Shown in pieces: positions 39,296 to 48,933 of a stretch of 64,000 nt of DNA (the first letter of the stretch is position 1; each line of letters opens with the position of its first letter). Source of the stretch: Gilliamella mensalis (GTDB taxonomy: Bacteria > Pseudomonadota > Gammaproteobacteria > Enterobacterales > Orbaceae); assembly GCF_900103085.1 (NCBI RefSeq), contig NZ_FMWR01000010.1, positions 83,920 through 147,919 of the forward strand, read 5' to 3'. The notes beneath the pieces were generated by a model that saw nothing but the letters and a program-made list of their open reading frames with translations, was not told the DNA's origin and ran no database searches. The translations under genes and the position numbers were made by a program.

Positions 39296-40030
39296 ATGGT
39301 GACCCCTTTCTATAAACGTATTCTTCTTAAACTCAGTGGCGAAGCACTACAAGGCGACGAAGGTTTTGGTATTGATGCGACCGTTCTAGATCGCATGGCG
39401 CAAGAAATTAAAGAATTGATTGAAATGAATGTTCAAGTTGCTGTTGTTATTGGGGGTGGTAATCTATTTCGAGGTGCAGGGCTTGCTAAAGCAGGGATGA
39501 ACCGTGTTGTTGGCGACCACATGGGGATGCTGGCAACTGTTATGAATGGTCTTGCGATGCGCGATGCGCTGCACCGAATTGAAGTTAATGCCCGTTTAAT
39601 GTCAGCCATTCCGTTAAATGGTGTATGTGATGATTATCGCTGGACTGAAGCAATTAGCTTGCTCCGTCATGGTAGAGTGGTTATCTTGTCTGCTGGTACA
39701 GGCAATCCCTTTTTCACCACCGATTCAGCAGCTTGTTTACGTGGTATTGAAATTGAAGCTGATGTTGTTTTAAAAGCCACCAAAGTTGATGGTGTTTATT
39801 CAGCCGATCCTGTTAAAGATCCAACAGCAACACTTTATAAAACATTAAGTTATGATAAAGTGCTTGATGATGAACTTAAAGTGATGGATTTAGCTGCATT
39901 CACATTAGCAAGAGATCATAATCTACCCATTTGTGTCTTTAATATGAATAAACCTGGAGCCTTGCGTCGTGTTATTTTAGGTGAACAAGAAGGGACATTA
40001 ATTAATAACAAGGCAACAGTAACCAGTTAA
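39296..40030 (+). CDS. pyrH: UMP kinase
   Basis: PyrH phosphorylates UMP to UDP as a hexamer of the amino-acid-kinase fold. The 244-aa protein has [35 protein letters not shown] and [17 protein letters not shown], all typical of bacterial UMP kinase. It starts at ATG (MVTPFYKRI) with a weak GTGAG upstream. It lies between tsf and frr, separated from tsf by a terminator, so it likely has its own promoter in the 120-base gap. Confidence 0.98.
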   Translation: MVTPFYKRILLKLSGEALQGDEGFGIDATVLDRMAQEIKELIEMNVQVAVVIGGGNLFRGAGLAKAGMNRVVGDHMGMLATVMNGLAMRDALHRIEVNARLMSAIPLNGVCDDYRWTEAISLLRHGRVVILSAGTGNPFFTTDSAACLRGIEIEADVVLKATKVDGVYSADPVKDPTATLYKTLSYDKVLDDELKVMDLAAFTLARDHNLPICVFNMNKPGALRRVILGEQEGTLINNKATVTS

Positions 40031-40059
40031 TTATCTTTATTTTAAATAAGGCTTTTATT

Positions 40060-40617
40060 ATGTTAAACGAGATTCAAAAAGAAGCGCAAACGCGCATGGA
40101 AAAAAGCATTGATGCGTTTCAAAATCATATTTCTAAAGTTCGAACAGGTCGTGCATCACCAAGCTTATTAGATGGTATTATGGTTGAATATTACGGCAGC
40201 CCAACGCCACTGCGTCAACTAGCTAACATTGTTGCTGAAGATGCAAGAACGCTAGCTATCACAGTATTTGATAAATCATTAACTCCTGCTATTGAAAAAG
40301 CAATTTTAACGTCTGATTTAGGGTTAAACCCAGCATCAGCAGGTACCGTTATTCGTGTACCATTGCCACCATTAACAGAAGAACGCCGTCGTGATTTGAC
40401 TAAAATTGTTCGTAACGAAGCGGAACAAGGTCGAGTATCTATCCGTAATATTCGCCGTGATGCCAACGATCAAATAAAAGCGTTACTAAAAGATAAAGAA
40501 ATTTCAGAAGATGATGAGCGTAAAGCACAAGATTTAATCCAAAAAGCGACAGATGCCGCAATTAAAAAATTAGATGCAGTGCTTGCCGATAAAGAAAAAG
40601 AGTTAATGGAATTCTAA
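40060..40617 (+). CDS. frr: ribosome recycling factor
   Basis: RRF splits post-termination ribosomes with EF-G. The 185-aa protein has the expected [28 protein letters not shown] and [12 protein letters not shown] motifs and the coiled-coil helices of domain I. It follows pyrH after 29 bases and ends before an intrinsic terminator. In E. coli dxr follows; here dxr lies about 5.9 kb downstream, after an inserted block. Confidence 0.99.
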   Translation: MLNEIQKEAQTRMEKSIDAFQNHISKVRTGRASPSLLDGIMVEYYGSPTPLRQLANIVAEDARTLAITVFDKSLTPAIEKAILTSDLGLNPASAGTVIRVPLPPLTEERRRDLTKIVRNEAEQGRVSIRNIRRDANDQIKALLKDKEISEDDERKAQDLIQKATDAAIKKLDAVLADKEKELMEF

Positions 40618-40643
40618 TTCTTCTACTTTTTCCCTTTCCTTCC

Positions 40644-40676
40644 AAACGCTCTGTTTTATAAAGCAGAGCGTTTTTT
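40644..40676 (+). terminator. frr Rho-independent terminator
   Basis: The 10-bp stem AAACGCTCTG / CAGAGCGTTT is followed by six T. It marks the end of the pyrH-frr transcript. Confidence 0.92.
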
Positions 40677-41066
40677 ATTCCAATAGTTTTCTAATTTTGA
40701 AGTGAATAGCTATAAAATACAACACGCAAAATATACGTAATCTAAAAATCAATTTTCACAACAAACCTTTCAATGTAAATGTTTAACTATATGAATTATT
40801 TTATAAAAAATATAATTCAATCTAAATTACAAAAAACAATTTATGCTTTTAAGGCATATATAACTATAAAATATAAGTATTTTACATAGATTGATGAAGT
40901 GCCTATACTTTTTTGAAGTTAGCTATTTAAACTATTTCTGCTTGTTTTATCCGCTCTGATTTTATCTATATAGATAAGTTGGTTTTTGGTTTAGAGGCAT
41001 TTTACTGACCAAGGTTTCAACGTTAATGCCGCTATGGAGCTAGTTGAATAAAAGGTAGTTTATGTC
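40677..41066. other. 390-base gap at the left edge of an accessory block
   Basis: Very AT-rich, no gene. Just before the exporter gene a stop-bounded 17-codon string (40998-41051, HFTDQGFNVNAAMELVE) ends in TAA and reads like the C-terminal end of a protein. It could be a relic of a gene lost at this junction, but it is too short to decide. Confidence 0.3.
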
Positions 41067-42272
41067 ATGAAAACACTATTATCGTGTCAGGCAGAACCAG
41101 AAAAAACATCCCATTGGTCTGCTGTTTTTTCTTTATTTATGGGGGTAACCAGTCTTATTGTGGCTGAGTTTATTCCTATTAGTTTGTTAACGCCTATTGC
41201 ACTAACATTAAATATTACTGAAGGAATGGCAGGGCAAACGGTCACTGCTGTGGGTATTTTTGCTGTTATTGCAAGTTTGACTTTGGCGCCATTAACAAAA
41301 AAAATAAATAGGCGGTTAGTATTATTAACGCTCTCTATTTTATTGGTGATTGCTAATATATTGGTCGCATTTACCCCTAATTATATCATTCTATTGATAG
41401 GGCGCTGCATATTGGGGATATGTGTTGGTGGCTTTTGGTCTATGGCTTCAGCAGTAACGCTACAACTTGTACCGGCAAAAGATATATCTCGTGCATTAAG
41501 CATTATCTATGCTGGTGTTTCAGTGGCAACGATTATTTCGCTACCATTAGCAAGCTATTTAGGCAATCTGATTGGTTGGCGAAATATCTTTTTGTTATCG
41601 GCATTACTGGGGGCTATTGCCTTTATTTGGCAATTTATAGCATTGCCTACTTTACCTGCACAGCAAGGTAATAGTTTTAACAATATGTTTTTTCTCTTAA
41701 AACAAAGCTGGATAACGATAGGAATAGTAGCCACGATATTTAGTTATGGGGGATATCATATATTTTTCACATATTTAAGACCATTTTTAGAACATAATCT
41801 TGCCTTAAAAACAAAAACTCTCTCTACGCTTTTACTTCTATTTGGCATTGCTAATTGTATTGGCACCGTTATTGCGGGTTTTGTGATGGGTAAACAATTT
41901 AAAATAACGATGATAGTCATTCATTTTATTTTATTGATGCTTGCTATTATTTTAATGTTTATCGATAAAAATATAACATTCAACATGTTACTTGTTATTG
42001 CTTGGGGATTTATGTTTGGTTTTATTCCGGTGGGTTGGTCTACTTGGATTGTACGTACACTTGCTGATAAAGCCGAAATGATGGGTGGATTATCTGTTGC
42101 GGCGATTCAGTTTTCTATTGGATTGGCAGCGGCAATGGGAGGAATCATCTTTGATCATCAAGGGATACTAGGCATATTTTTTAGTGCTGCACTTATTTTT
42201 TTATGTGCCTTGATATTAACTCATCTCTGTTTTCGATTATTTACTCGTGTAACAGGAAATCGTATTGCATAG
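41067..42272 (+). CDS. nepI: MFS exporter, NepI (purine ribonucleoside efflux)-like
   Basis: A 401-aa DHA1-family transporter with about 12 hydrophobic segments. It aligns along its length with E. coli NepI: WSAVFSLFMG, IVAEFIPISLLTPIA, ITEGMAGQTVT, LLIGRCILGICVGGFWSMASA, SYLGNLIGWRNIF and PVGWSTWIVRTLADKAE. NepI exports inosine and related purine ribonucleosides. Proximity to deoC-deoR (nucleoside catabolism) fits but does not prove this substrate. It starts at ATG with AAAGGTAG upstream, and a hydrolase gene follows after 69 bases. Confidence 0.85.
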   Translation: MKTLLSCQAEPEKTSHWSAVFSLFMGVTSLIVAEFIPISLLTPIALTLNITEGMAGQTVTAVGIFAVIASLTLAPLTKKINRRLVLLTLSILLVIANILVAFTPNYIILLIGRCILGICVGGFWSMASAVTLQLVPAKDISRALSIIYAGVSVATIISLPLASYLGNLIGWRNIFLLSALLGAIAFIWQFIALPTLPAQQGNSFNNMFFLLKQSWITIGIVATIFSYGGYHIFFTYLRPFLEHNLALKTKTLSTLLLLFGIANCIGTVIAGFVMGKQFKITMIVIHFILLMLAIILMFIDKNITFNMLLVIAWGFMFGFIPVGWSTWIVRTLADKAEMMGGLSVAAIQFSIGLAAAMGGIIFDHQGILGIFFSAALIFLCALILTHLCFRLFTRVTGNRIA

Positions 42273-42341
42273 TAATAATTTTTAACTATTTATTGCTTGA
42301 TAATATCGAATTAACATTTACTTATTAAAGGGATCACATTA

Positions 42342-43412
42342 ATGAAAAAGGTTTTATTTTATTTCAAAGATAGCACTGCTTTAATCGTCTTTTTAAGTCT
42401 TTTTGGGTTATTTTTATCACCATCAGTAATGGGAGCCGATATGTCTAATAATGCGAATAATTTTTATCAAAGCGATAATGTCACTATGCAAAAAGTGAGT
42501 TTTCTAAATCAATATAAAATGAACGTGGTTGGAAATTTGTTTATGCCTAAAACGCTTGATCCAAAAAATAAATATCCAGCCATTATTGTTGGACACCCAA
42601 TGGGTGCAGTTAAAGAACAAAGTGCCAATTTATATGCGACTAAAATGGCTGAACAAGGCTTTATTACATTAGCCATTGACTTATCTTTTTGGGGCGAGAG
42701 TGAGGGGCAGCCACGTAATGTTGTATTGCCCGATATGTATGCAGAAGATTTCAGTGCGGCAGTTGATTATTTAGGTACTCAAACTTTTGTGGATCGTCAC
42801 AATATTGGCGTAATTGGTGTTTGTGGTAGTGGTAGTTTTGTTATTAGTGCCGCTAAAATTGATCCACGTTTAAAAGCCATTGCGACGGTAAGTATGTATG
42901 ATATGGGGTCAGCCAATCGCCATGCTCTTCACCACTCGTTAACACTTGAACAGCGAAAGCAGATTATTAAACAGGCGGCAGAACAACGTTATGTTGAATT
43001 TTCTGGGGGGCAGACATTATATACAAGTGGTACGGTTAATAAAGGGCAACTCAAACCAGAAGATGGTCCAATTGCCCATGAATTTTACGATTTTTATCGT
43101 ACGCCTCGTGGTGAATATACGCCTGCAAGTTCAACGCCAGAACTAACGACTCATCCAACATTAACCAGTAATGTAAAATTTATGAATTTCTATCCATTTA
43201 ACGATATTGATACCATTTCACCACGACCAATGTTATTTATCACAGGTGATCAGGCTCATTCTAAAGAGTTCAGTGAAGACGCTTATAACCGCGCGATAGA
43301 ACCGAAAGAACTTTATTATGTAAAAGGAGCTGGGCATGTTGATCTTTATGATCGAATCGATTTAATCCCTTTTGATAAATTAACAACCTTTTTTAAAACG
43401 CATTTAAAATAG
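42342..43412 (+). CDS. exported alpha/beta hydrolase (dienelactone-hydrolase/YcjY-like)
   Basis: A 356-aa protein with an N-terminal hydrophobic signal (about 10-31, ending VMGA) and an alpha/beta-hydrolase domain. The nucleophile elbow reads GVCGSGS, so the nucleophile is probably a cysteine as in dienelactone hydrolases rather than serine. A late Asp in ITGDQAHS and the His in GAGHVDLYD complete a likely triad. AAAGGGA precedes the ATG. The substrate is unknown. It lies after the exporter gene and convergent with a LysR regulator, which may control both. Confidence 0.75.
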   Translation: MKKVLFYFKDSTALIVFLSLFGLFLSPSVMGADMSNNANNFYQSDNVTMQKVSFLNQYKMNVVGNLFMPKTLDPKNKYPAIIVGHPMGAVKEQSANLYATKMAEQGFITLAIDLSFWGESEGQPRNVVLPDMYAEDFSAAVDYLGTQTFVDRHNIGVIGVCGSGSFVISAAKIDPRLKAIATVSMYDMGSANRHALHHSLTLEQRKQIIKQAAEQRYVEFSGGQTLYTSGTVNKGQLKPEDGPIAHEFYDFYRTPRGEYTPASSTPELTTHPTLTSNVKFMNFYPFNDIDTISPRPMLFITGDQAHSKEFSEDAYNRAIEPKELYYVKGAGHVDLYDRIDLIPFDKLTTFFKTHLK

Positions 43413-43446
43413 CCACTAATTTTTAATGAAATGTTGTCCCATAGCA

Positions 43447-43475
43447 AAGGGAGTAAGAATTTATGTTGCTCCCTT
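43447..43475. terminator. convergent hairpin between hydrolase and lysR
   Basis: An AAGGGAG / CTCCCTT stem with a 15-base loop is followed by T-rich sequence, between the two convergent stops. Confidence 0.6.
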
Positions 43476-43510
43476 ACTTTTGCTCATCATTATAAAATAG
43501 CAGATGAATA

Positions 43511-44389
43511 TCAAAAATTTTCTTTTAGCTGTTTTAAAAACAGTTCAGCAGCTTTAGAAAATACATGATATTTTTTCCAGACAATATTCACATCCACTTT
43601 TAATTTTGGATATAACGGTTTAAAACAAAGCGGGTTATCGCCCGCTGTATTAATCAGTTTATCTAAACACAAGGCATACCCAATATGTTGTTCAACCATT
43701 AATGCGGCATTAAATATTAAGTTATATGTTGCAATAATATTTAATTTGTCATAGTTTCGTTTAAACCATTGTTCAATGCTATCACTAACATATTTTTGTT
43801 GGGAAACAATCAGTGGTAATGACCATAAATCAGATGGAGAAATGACCGCAAGGTTTGCCAACGCACAATCTTTTCTCATCAATACTCCCCACGTATCTTG
43901 TTGAGGAAGGCACAATGATTCATATTTTGTTAGATGAGTTGGTTCAATTAACACACCAAAATCAAGTAATCCCTTATCAATACGTTCGGTGACATCATTT
44001 GCATTACCACTATAAATATGGATGCGGATATGAGGGTATACATCTTGCATTGATTTAATAACATTTACTACCAACTTCATTGCATCGGTTTCACCACAAC
44101 CAATATAAATATCACCGCCAATACTTTCGTTGGGTGCTTGAAACTCTTCTTCTGTTTTATGCACAAGTTCCAGTATCTCCTCGGCACGTTTACGTAATCG
44201 TATTCCTTCATCGGTCAAGGTAATTCGTCTACTGCCGCGAATAAATAGGGGGGTGCCAAGCGTTTGTTCTAACTCCATGAGCTGACGAGATAAGGTAGGT
44301 TGAGTTAAATGCAAATGGTTAGCGGCAGCGGTAATACTTTCTTCTTTAGCAAGCGCAAGAAAATAACGTAAAATTTTTATATCTATCAT
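43511..44389 (-). CDS. LysR-family transcriptional regulator
   Basis: A 292-aa LysR protein. The winged HTH (about 1-60) reads LRYFLALAKEESITAAANHLHLTQPTLSRQ. A linker helix follows, then a periplasmic-binding-like effector domain (about 90-290). The subgroup resembles regulators of MFS exporters and alpha/beta hydrolases, but no specific ortholog is recognisable. It is convergent with the hydrolase gene and faces the deoC control region, so its own promoter lies at about 44.4-44.5 kb. Effector unknown. Confidence 0.88.
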   Translation of the reverse strand: MIDIKILRYFLALAKEESITAAANHLHLTQPTLSRQLMELEQTLGTPLFIRGSRRITLTDEGIRLRKRAEEILELVHKTEEEFQAPNESIGGDIYIGCGETDAMKLVVNVIKSMQDVYPHIRIHIYSGNANDVTERIDKGLLDFGVLIEPTHLTKYESLCLPQQDTWGVLMRKDCALANLAVISPSDLWSLPLIVSQQKYVSDSIEQWFKRNYDKLNIIATYNLIFNAALMVEQHIGYALCLDKLINTAGDNPLCFKPLYPKLKVDVNIVWKKYHVFSKAAELFLKQLKENF

Positions 44390-44601
44390 TTTCCTTTCCC
44401 ATCATTCTTGTTTAACAATTCTTGTTATTTTATATTTAAAAGATGCTATGTCAGAAAATGAAGTGTGCCTACTTTTCATTATTAACATAATCTTTTAAAA
44501 ATCATCAGATGTTTTATCACAAATCACTTAAGTTGGATAGGTTACTCTTTATTACTGCTCAGTATTGCCGAGCGAGTTAATTGGTATATATAGTACGGCA
44601 A

Positions 44602-44645
44602 GGTTTCGAACGTTTTGTCCACTAAAGTTCAAAACGTCCGAAACC
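44602..44645. repeat. long imperfect inverted repeat
   Basis: GGTTTCGAACGTTTTG (44602-44617) and CAAAACGTCCGAAACC (44630-44645) pair over 16 positions with one mismatch around a 12-base loop. No U-tract follows. It is more GC-rich than its surroundings. I do not recognise it; it may be a structured RNA, an element end or a protein site. Confidence 0.55.
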
Positions 44646-44823
44646 ACCGCGGCTAATTCATTCTATCCTCCACCCCAAAAAGGCCTGATTTTCTGCCAAA
44701 AATAGGTCAGAAAAGATATTGATTTTATTAAAGTTTTTTGTTTTTTTTAACAAAAAAACAATAGCTTATTTCTTTGTCTCATTCCGGTATCAAAATTTGC
44801 CGAAACCTAAGCGTTGACATAAA

Positions 44824-44839
44824 TGTTACTTATTTCACA
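44824..44839. promoter_or_regulatory. CRP-like site upstream of deoC
   Basis: TGTTA-CTTATT-TCACA differs from the CRP core TGTGA-N6-TCACA at one position. The E. coli deo promoter is also CRP-activated, so the site is plausible. Confidence 0.5.
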
Positions 44840-44899
44840 AAAAGCCTAAAACTCAAACACAGATTTTTATCTGTACTATTTCAAACAATTTCGCCATAA

Positions 44900-44946
44900 T
44901 GTTATAAAAATAACAACATTTAGCTATATTTGTTATTTTTATAACA
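44900..44946. promoter_or_regulatory. twin DeoR operators upstream of deoC
   Basis: TGTTATAAAAATAACA (44900-44915) and TGTTATTTTTATAACA (44931-44946) are each 16-bp palindromes and are reverse complements of each other, extending to a 17-bp perfect inverted repeat. Each keeps the outer TGTTA...TAACA of the E. coli DeoR operator. Centre-to-centre spacing is 31 bases, about three helical turns. A CATAAT -10-like box (44895-44900) abuts the first operator. The DeoR gene lies downstream. Confidence 0.8.
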
Positions 44947-45015
44947 TCTCTATTTATTTACATACTAACAATATTTAATTAAACATTATTACAAAGACAT
45001 TTTAAGGATCTCGTT

Positions 45016-45681
45016 ATGAATTATGCAAAGTATATTGATCATACTTTACTCGCAATGAATGCGACAGAAGATCAAATTCGTAAGCTTTGTGATGAAGCTA
45101 AGGAATATCATTTTTATTCGGTTTGTGTAAATTCAGGCTATGTACCTTTAGCGGCAAGCTTACTTAATGGCAGTGATGTAAAAGTGTGTGCGGTGGTTGG
45201 CTTTCCACTTGGTGCCATGCTCACTAGCGCTAAAGCGTTCGAAACCGAAATGGCGGTTAAAGCTGGCGCTCAAGAAATCGATATGGTTATTAATGTAGGT
45301 TGGTTAAAAAGCAATGATTTCGATGCGGTTAAACATGATATTGAAGCAGTATTTAAAGCTTGTGGCGTTGTGCCATTAAAAGTTATTTTAGAAACCTGTC
45401 TATTAACCAAAGAAGAAATTGTCAAAGTTTGTACTATTTGTAAAGAAATTGGCGTTGCGTTTGTGAAAACATCAACTGGCTTTAGCGTGTCGGGTGCAAC
45501 TGTTGAGGATGTTAAATTAATGCGCGACACTGTAGGTAAAGAGATGGGTGTTAAAGCATCGGGTGGTATTCGCGATCGTGCAACCGCTGAAAAAATGATT
45601 CAAGCAGGTGCAACGCGTTTAGGTGCAAGCGCAGGCATTGCTATTGTATCGGGTGATACCACATCATCAAGCAGTTATTAA
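45016..45681 (+). CDS. deoC: deoxyribose-phosphate aldolase
   Basis: DeoC cleaves 2-deoxyribose-5-phosphate to glyceraldehyde-3-phosphate and acetaldehyde. The 221-aa TIM barrel has the Schiff-base Lys151 in FVKTSTGFS, Asp89 in EIDMVINVG and the second lysine in VKASGGIRD. Its length is that of the shorter DeoC branch (E. coli has 259 aa). AAGGATC precedes the ATG. It is first in deoC-deoR-dxr. The other E. coli deo genes (deoA, deoB, deoD) are not here. Confidence 0.96.
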   Translation: MNYAKYIDHTLLAMNATEDQIRKLCDEAKEYHFYSVCVNSGYVPLAASLLNGSDVKVCAVVGFPLGAMLTSAKAFETEMAVKAGAQEIDMVINVGWLKSNDFDAVKHDIEAVFKACGVVPLKVILETCLLTKEEIVKVCTICKEIGVAFVKTSTGFSVSGATVEDVKLMRDTVGKEMGVKASGGIRDRATAEKMIQAGATRLGASAGIAIVSGDTTSSSSY

Positions 45682-45692
45682 TCAATAAACTT

Positions 45693-45723
45693 ATCAATAA
45701 GCGACTTTATGTCGCTTATTGAT
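45693..45723 (+). terminator. deoC-deoR intercistronic hairpin
   Basis: The 13-bp perfect stem ATCAATAAGCGAC / GTCGCTTATTGAT with loop TTTAT lacks a U-tract. It ends 15 bases before the deoR ATG and may attenuate or stabilise rather than stop the transcript. Confidence 0.55.
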
Positions 45724-45738
45724 ATTGATGGAATCTGA

Positions 45739-46500
45739 ATGGAAACGCAATCGCAAAAAAGAATTAATGACCTGATTCAAATTTTAAAAAAAACAGATAA
45801 GGTTCATTTAAAACAGGCGGCTAAGTTGTTAGCGGTTTCAGAAATGACTATTCGACGAGATTTAAATAATATTCCTACATCATTAACGGTTTTAGGCGGT
45901 TATATTGTTAGTGAAGCTCGTTATCAAGCAACGCAATATTTTGTTTCAGATCAGCAAGATAAACAAGTTAACGAAAAGCTACATATTGCTAAACTAGCCA
46001 GCAAACTTGTTTATGCAAATGATACCGTCTTTTTTGATTGCGGTACCACAATCCCTTTTATCATTGATGCTATTGATGATGAAATAACCTTTACCGCTAT
46101 CTGCTATTCATTAAACGCATTTTTAGCATTACAAAATAAACCTAATTGTAAGACAATTTTATGTGGTGGCTATTATCAGGTTAATAATGCTATTTTTACC
46201 TCTATTGGACAGCATTGCCAATTAAATTCGATTTGCCCAAATAAAGCGTTTATTTCCGCTGCTGGGGTTGATATATCACGAGGAGTTACTTGTTATCATT
46301 TTGATGAACTTGATATGAAGTTGCAAGCCATGAAACAATCTGACCTGCGTATTTTGATTGCCGATCATACTAAATTTAGTCAAGTTAAACCGGCTTTGAT
46401 TAGTGAATTAACGCTGTTTAATCAAATTATTACTGATAAAGCCCCCACTAAGGAATTTATCTCTTTTTTCAATAACCATAATATAAAACTGATGTATTAA
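45739..46500 (+). CDS. deoR: deoxyribonucleoside regulator DeoR
   Basis: A 253-aa repressor orthologous to E. coli DeoR across its full length. The HTH (about 18-45) contains [22 protein letters not shown]. The sugar-phosphate-isomerase-like effector domain contains [33 protein letters not shown] and the C-terminal KLMY. DeoR is released from DNA by deoxyribose-5-phosphate, the DeoC substrate. The twin palindromes before deoC are probable targets. dxr starts one base after its stop, so they are probably translated from one message. Confidence 0.95.
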   Translation: METQSQKRINDLIQILKKTDKVHLKQAAKLLAVSEMTIRRDLNNIPTSLTVLGGYIVSEARYQATQYFVSDQQDKQVNEKLHIAKLASKLVYANDTVFFDCGTTIPFIIDAIDDEITFTAICYSLNAFLALQNKPNCKTILCGGYYQVNNAIFTSIGQHCQLNSICPNKAFISAAGVDISRGVTCYHFDELDMKLQAMKQSDLRILIADHTKFSQVKPALISELTLFNQIITDKAPTKEFISFFNNHNIKLMY

Positions 46501-46501
46501 T

Positions 46502-47680
46502 ATGAAAAATATCACAATTTTAGGGTCGACTGGTTCAATTGGTTGCAGTACGCTAGCGGTTATTGCTCAAAATCCACATCTGTTTAAGGCATATGCCTTA
46601 GTGGGTGGCAATAATGTAGCCAAAATGACTGAGCAATGTTTGTCATTTAAGCCTAAATATGTTGCCATGGCAACAGAGCAAGCAGCTGATGAGCTAAGAG
46701 CAAATCTTGCCAATCTAAAATTGGATATTGAAGTGTTAAGCGGTGAGCAAGCCATTTGTGATTTAGCGCAGTTGCCCGAAGTCGAGCAAGTGATGGCCGC
46801 TATTGTTGGTGCTGCTGGGCTAAAACCAACCCTTGCGGCAATTAAAAAAGGTAAACGTATTTTACTTGCCAATAAAGAATCACTTGTGACTTGTGGGCAT
46901 CTGTTTATGCAAGCAGTTAAAGAGTATGGCGCTGAGCTGTTACCGGTAGATAGTGAACATAACGCGATTTTTCAAAGTTTGCCAATGACGGTACAGCATA
47001 ATTTAGGTTTTGCTAATTTGGCTGAACAGGGTATTACTAAAATAGTTTTAACGGGTTCTGGTGGACCATTTCGCGATTGGGAAATAGATAAGCTTGCATC
47101 GGTTACGCCAGCGCAAGCGGTTGCACATCCTAACTGGTCGATGGGTAAAAAAATTTCTGTGGATTCGGCAACCATGATGAATAAAGGACTTGAGTATATC
47201 GAAGCACGTTGGTTATTTAATGCAAGTGCTGACGAAATGGAAATTATTATTCATCCGCAATCGATTATTCACTCCATGGTACGTTATCAAGATGGTAGCG
47301 TGGTGGCAGAACTGGGGGTGCCTGATATGTGCACACCTATTGCTTATGCCATGTCTTATCCCGATCGTGTTCCATCCAATGTACCACCTTTGGATTTTTG
47401 TCAAATTTCGGCTTTAACGTTTAAACAGCCTGATTTTAATCGTTATCCTTGTTTAAAATTGGCAATAGAAGCGTCCAATCAAGGGCAAGCTGCCACAACG
47501 GCACTTAACGCAGCGAATGAAATTGCGGTAGAAGCATTTTTGCAACATAAAATTGGTTTTATGGATATTGCCAAAAATGTAGCAAAAGTATTAGATCAAT
47601 TAGCTTTTCCTGAGCCAACCACCATTGACGAAGTTTTTATAATTGATCAGTGGGCAAGATCGCAATGTGGCGAGCACTAA
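46502..47680 (+). CDS. dxr: 1-deoxy-D-xylulose-5-phosphate reductoisomerase
   Basis: Dxr (IspC) converts DXP to 2-C-methyl-D-erythritol-4-phosphate, committing carbon to the MEP isoprenoid pathway; it is the fosmidomycin target. The 392-aa protein has the NADPH loop [22 protein letters not shown], the metal-binding [20 protein letters not shown], and [23 protein letters not shown]. It starts one base after deoR instead of after frr, its usual place, so its expression may depend on deo transcription unless a promoter lies inside deoR. Confidence 0.97.
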   Translation: MKNITILGSTGSIGCSTLAVIAQNPHLFKAYALVGGNNVAKMTEQCLSFKPKYVAMATEQAADELRANLANLKLDIEVLSGEQAICDLAQLPEVEQVMAAIVGAAGLKPTLAAIKKGKRILLANKESLVTCGHLFMQAVKEYGAELLPVDSEHNAIFQSLPMTVQHNLGFANLAEQGITKIVLTGSGGPFRDWEIDKLASVTPAQAVAHPNWSMGKKISVDSATMMNKGLEYIEARWLFNASADEMEIIIHPQSIIHSMVRYQDGSVVAELGVPDMCTPIAYAMSYPDRVPSNVPPLDFCQISALTFKQPDFNRYPCLKLAIEASNQGQAATTALNAANEIAVEAFLQHKIGFMDIAKNVAKVLDQLAFPEPTTIDEVFIIDQWARSQCGEH

Positions 47681-47718
47681 ACGTGATTTGATTTTTATAA
47701 ACAGTGAGTTAAATAGGC

Positions 47719-47773
47719 AATAAGGGCAGCTGAGCATAATTTTATTTTGAAAATGTGGTTGGCTGCCCTTATT
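47719..47773. terminator. convergent hairpin between dxr and fructokinase
   Basis: The 12-bp perfect arms AATAAGGGCAGC (47719-47730) and GCTGCCCTTATT (47762-47773) have a 31-base AT-rich loop. They lie between the convergent stops and probably terminate both. Confidence 0.6.
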
Positions 47774-47787
47774 CATGCTTTTCTTGA

Positions 47788-48747
47788 CTAAGCGATTTGT
47801 TTAGCCGTTAATGTTGGATTATCGCTAATAAATGATTGTAAAAATGTGCTATCGGGTAGTGCTGTTAACGCGCCTTTTTGGGTTGTCGCTAGGGCACCGC
47901 AAGCACTAGCTATTGTCATCATGCTTTCTAACATGAGTTTATCTTCAGGCATTCCTGATGAAGCAATACTACTAAGTAGCCCTGCTACAAAGGCATCACC
48001 CGCACCGGTGGTATCTATACTATTTACTTGGTACGAATCAAAAGAAAATGTTTTACCTTGCCATAATACAATACTGCCATCTTTACCTTTAGTGATTAAC
48101 TTTAATGGTGCTTTATAGTGCTGTTGTAGTTTACTTAATGCTTCATGCCAGTCATTGCATTGCGTGAGCCAAAATAATTCTTCATCTGATAGTTTAAGGA
48201 TATCGGCATCATGACAAAAATGAGTAATAGTTGTGCGCATTTCATCTTTATTTGCCCACATCTGCTCACGCAAGTTAACATCAAAGCTAATTAATCCATT
48301 TTTAGCGGTAAGATTTTCAATGGCGGTTTTAAGCGTTTGCCGACAAGTGTGACCAACGAGTGCCAAAGAGCAAAAATGTAAAATATCTTGGTTAAAATCA
48401 GGTATCGCTTGCTGAGACAAAAATTGATCAGCAGAAGGTGAAACAAGAAAAGTAAAACTCCGCTCCCCATTTTGACCTAAATCAACAACAACAGTACTTG
48501 TTTTATAGTGTTCGTCCTTTTCAAGGCTTTGGCAATCCACATGATATTCAAGGAACGTTTTTTCCATAAAATGACCAAAGGGATCATTCCCAACACGGCC
48601 AATAAAAGCGGAGGGTAGACCCAATTTTGCAATACCAATTGCGACATTAGCAGGTGCGCCGCCAGCACAAGCTTTATAATTCATATCACCAAATGGCAAT
48701 AAATCAATAACGGCATCTCCAAGAGACCAAACTTTAGTATTATTCAT
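47788..48747 (-). CDS. scrK: PfkB-family fructokinase
   Basis: A 319-aa ribokinase-fold sugar kinase. It has the PfkB signature 1 region CAGGAPANVAIGIAKLG near residue 28 and signature 2 SIDTTGAGDAFVAGLL, where Asp251 of GAGD is the catalytic base. It phosphorylates fructose released by the adjacent sucrose-6-phosphate hydrolase to fructose-6-phosphate. It is divergent from scrB across a 313-base region with CRP- and LacI-type sites. The name scrK is inferred from context; the protein family alone would allow other sugars. Confidence 0.88.
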   Translation of the reverse strand: MNNTKVWSLGDAVIDLLPFGDMNYKACAGGAPANVAIGIAKLGLPSAFIGRVGNDPFGHFMEKTFLEYHVDCQSLEKDEHYKTSTVVVDLGQNGERSFTFLVSPSADQFLSQQAIPDFNQDILHFCSLALVGHTCRQTLKTAIENLTAKNGLISFDVNLREQMWANKDEMRTTITHFCHDADILKLSDEELFWLTQCNDWHEALSKLQQHYKAPLKLITKGKDGSIVLWQGKTFSFDSYQVNSIDTTGAGDAFVAGLLSSIASSGMPEDKLMLESMMTIASACGALATTQKGALTALPDSTFLQSFISDNPTLTAKQIA

Positions 48748-48933
48748 TTTTTACTCGATTATAATTAGTGACTAAGGTAATCTAACATAAAAAAGATTAC
48801 CGCTAAGCTTTATAAAATACGTCATCTTTTTGCTTTTTAATAAAGTCATTGATGTTTAATTTATTGTTGAATTAATGATGGTTATTTTTTAATAAGTTTT
48901 TATAGACTAAATCATTTGGCAAAAAATTCATTG

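Larger units (their letters stand above)
44390..45015. other. 626-base regulatory gap between lysR and deoC
   Basis: No gene. The left part holds the lysR promoter region. The middle holds a 16-bp hairpin (44602-44645). The right part holds the deoC control region with a CRP-like site and two DeoR-type operators. A T/A-tract palindrome (TTGTTTTTTTTAACAAAAAAACAA-like, near 44740) may curve the DNA. Confidence 0.6.
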
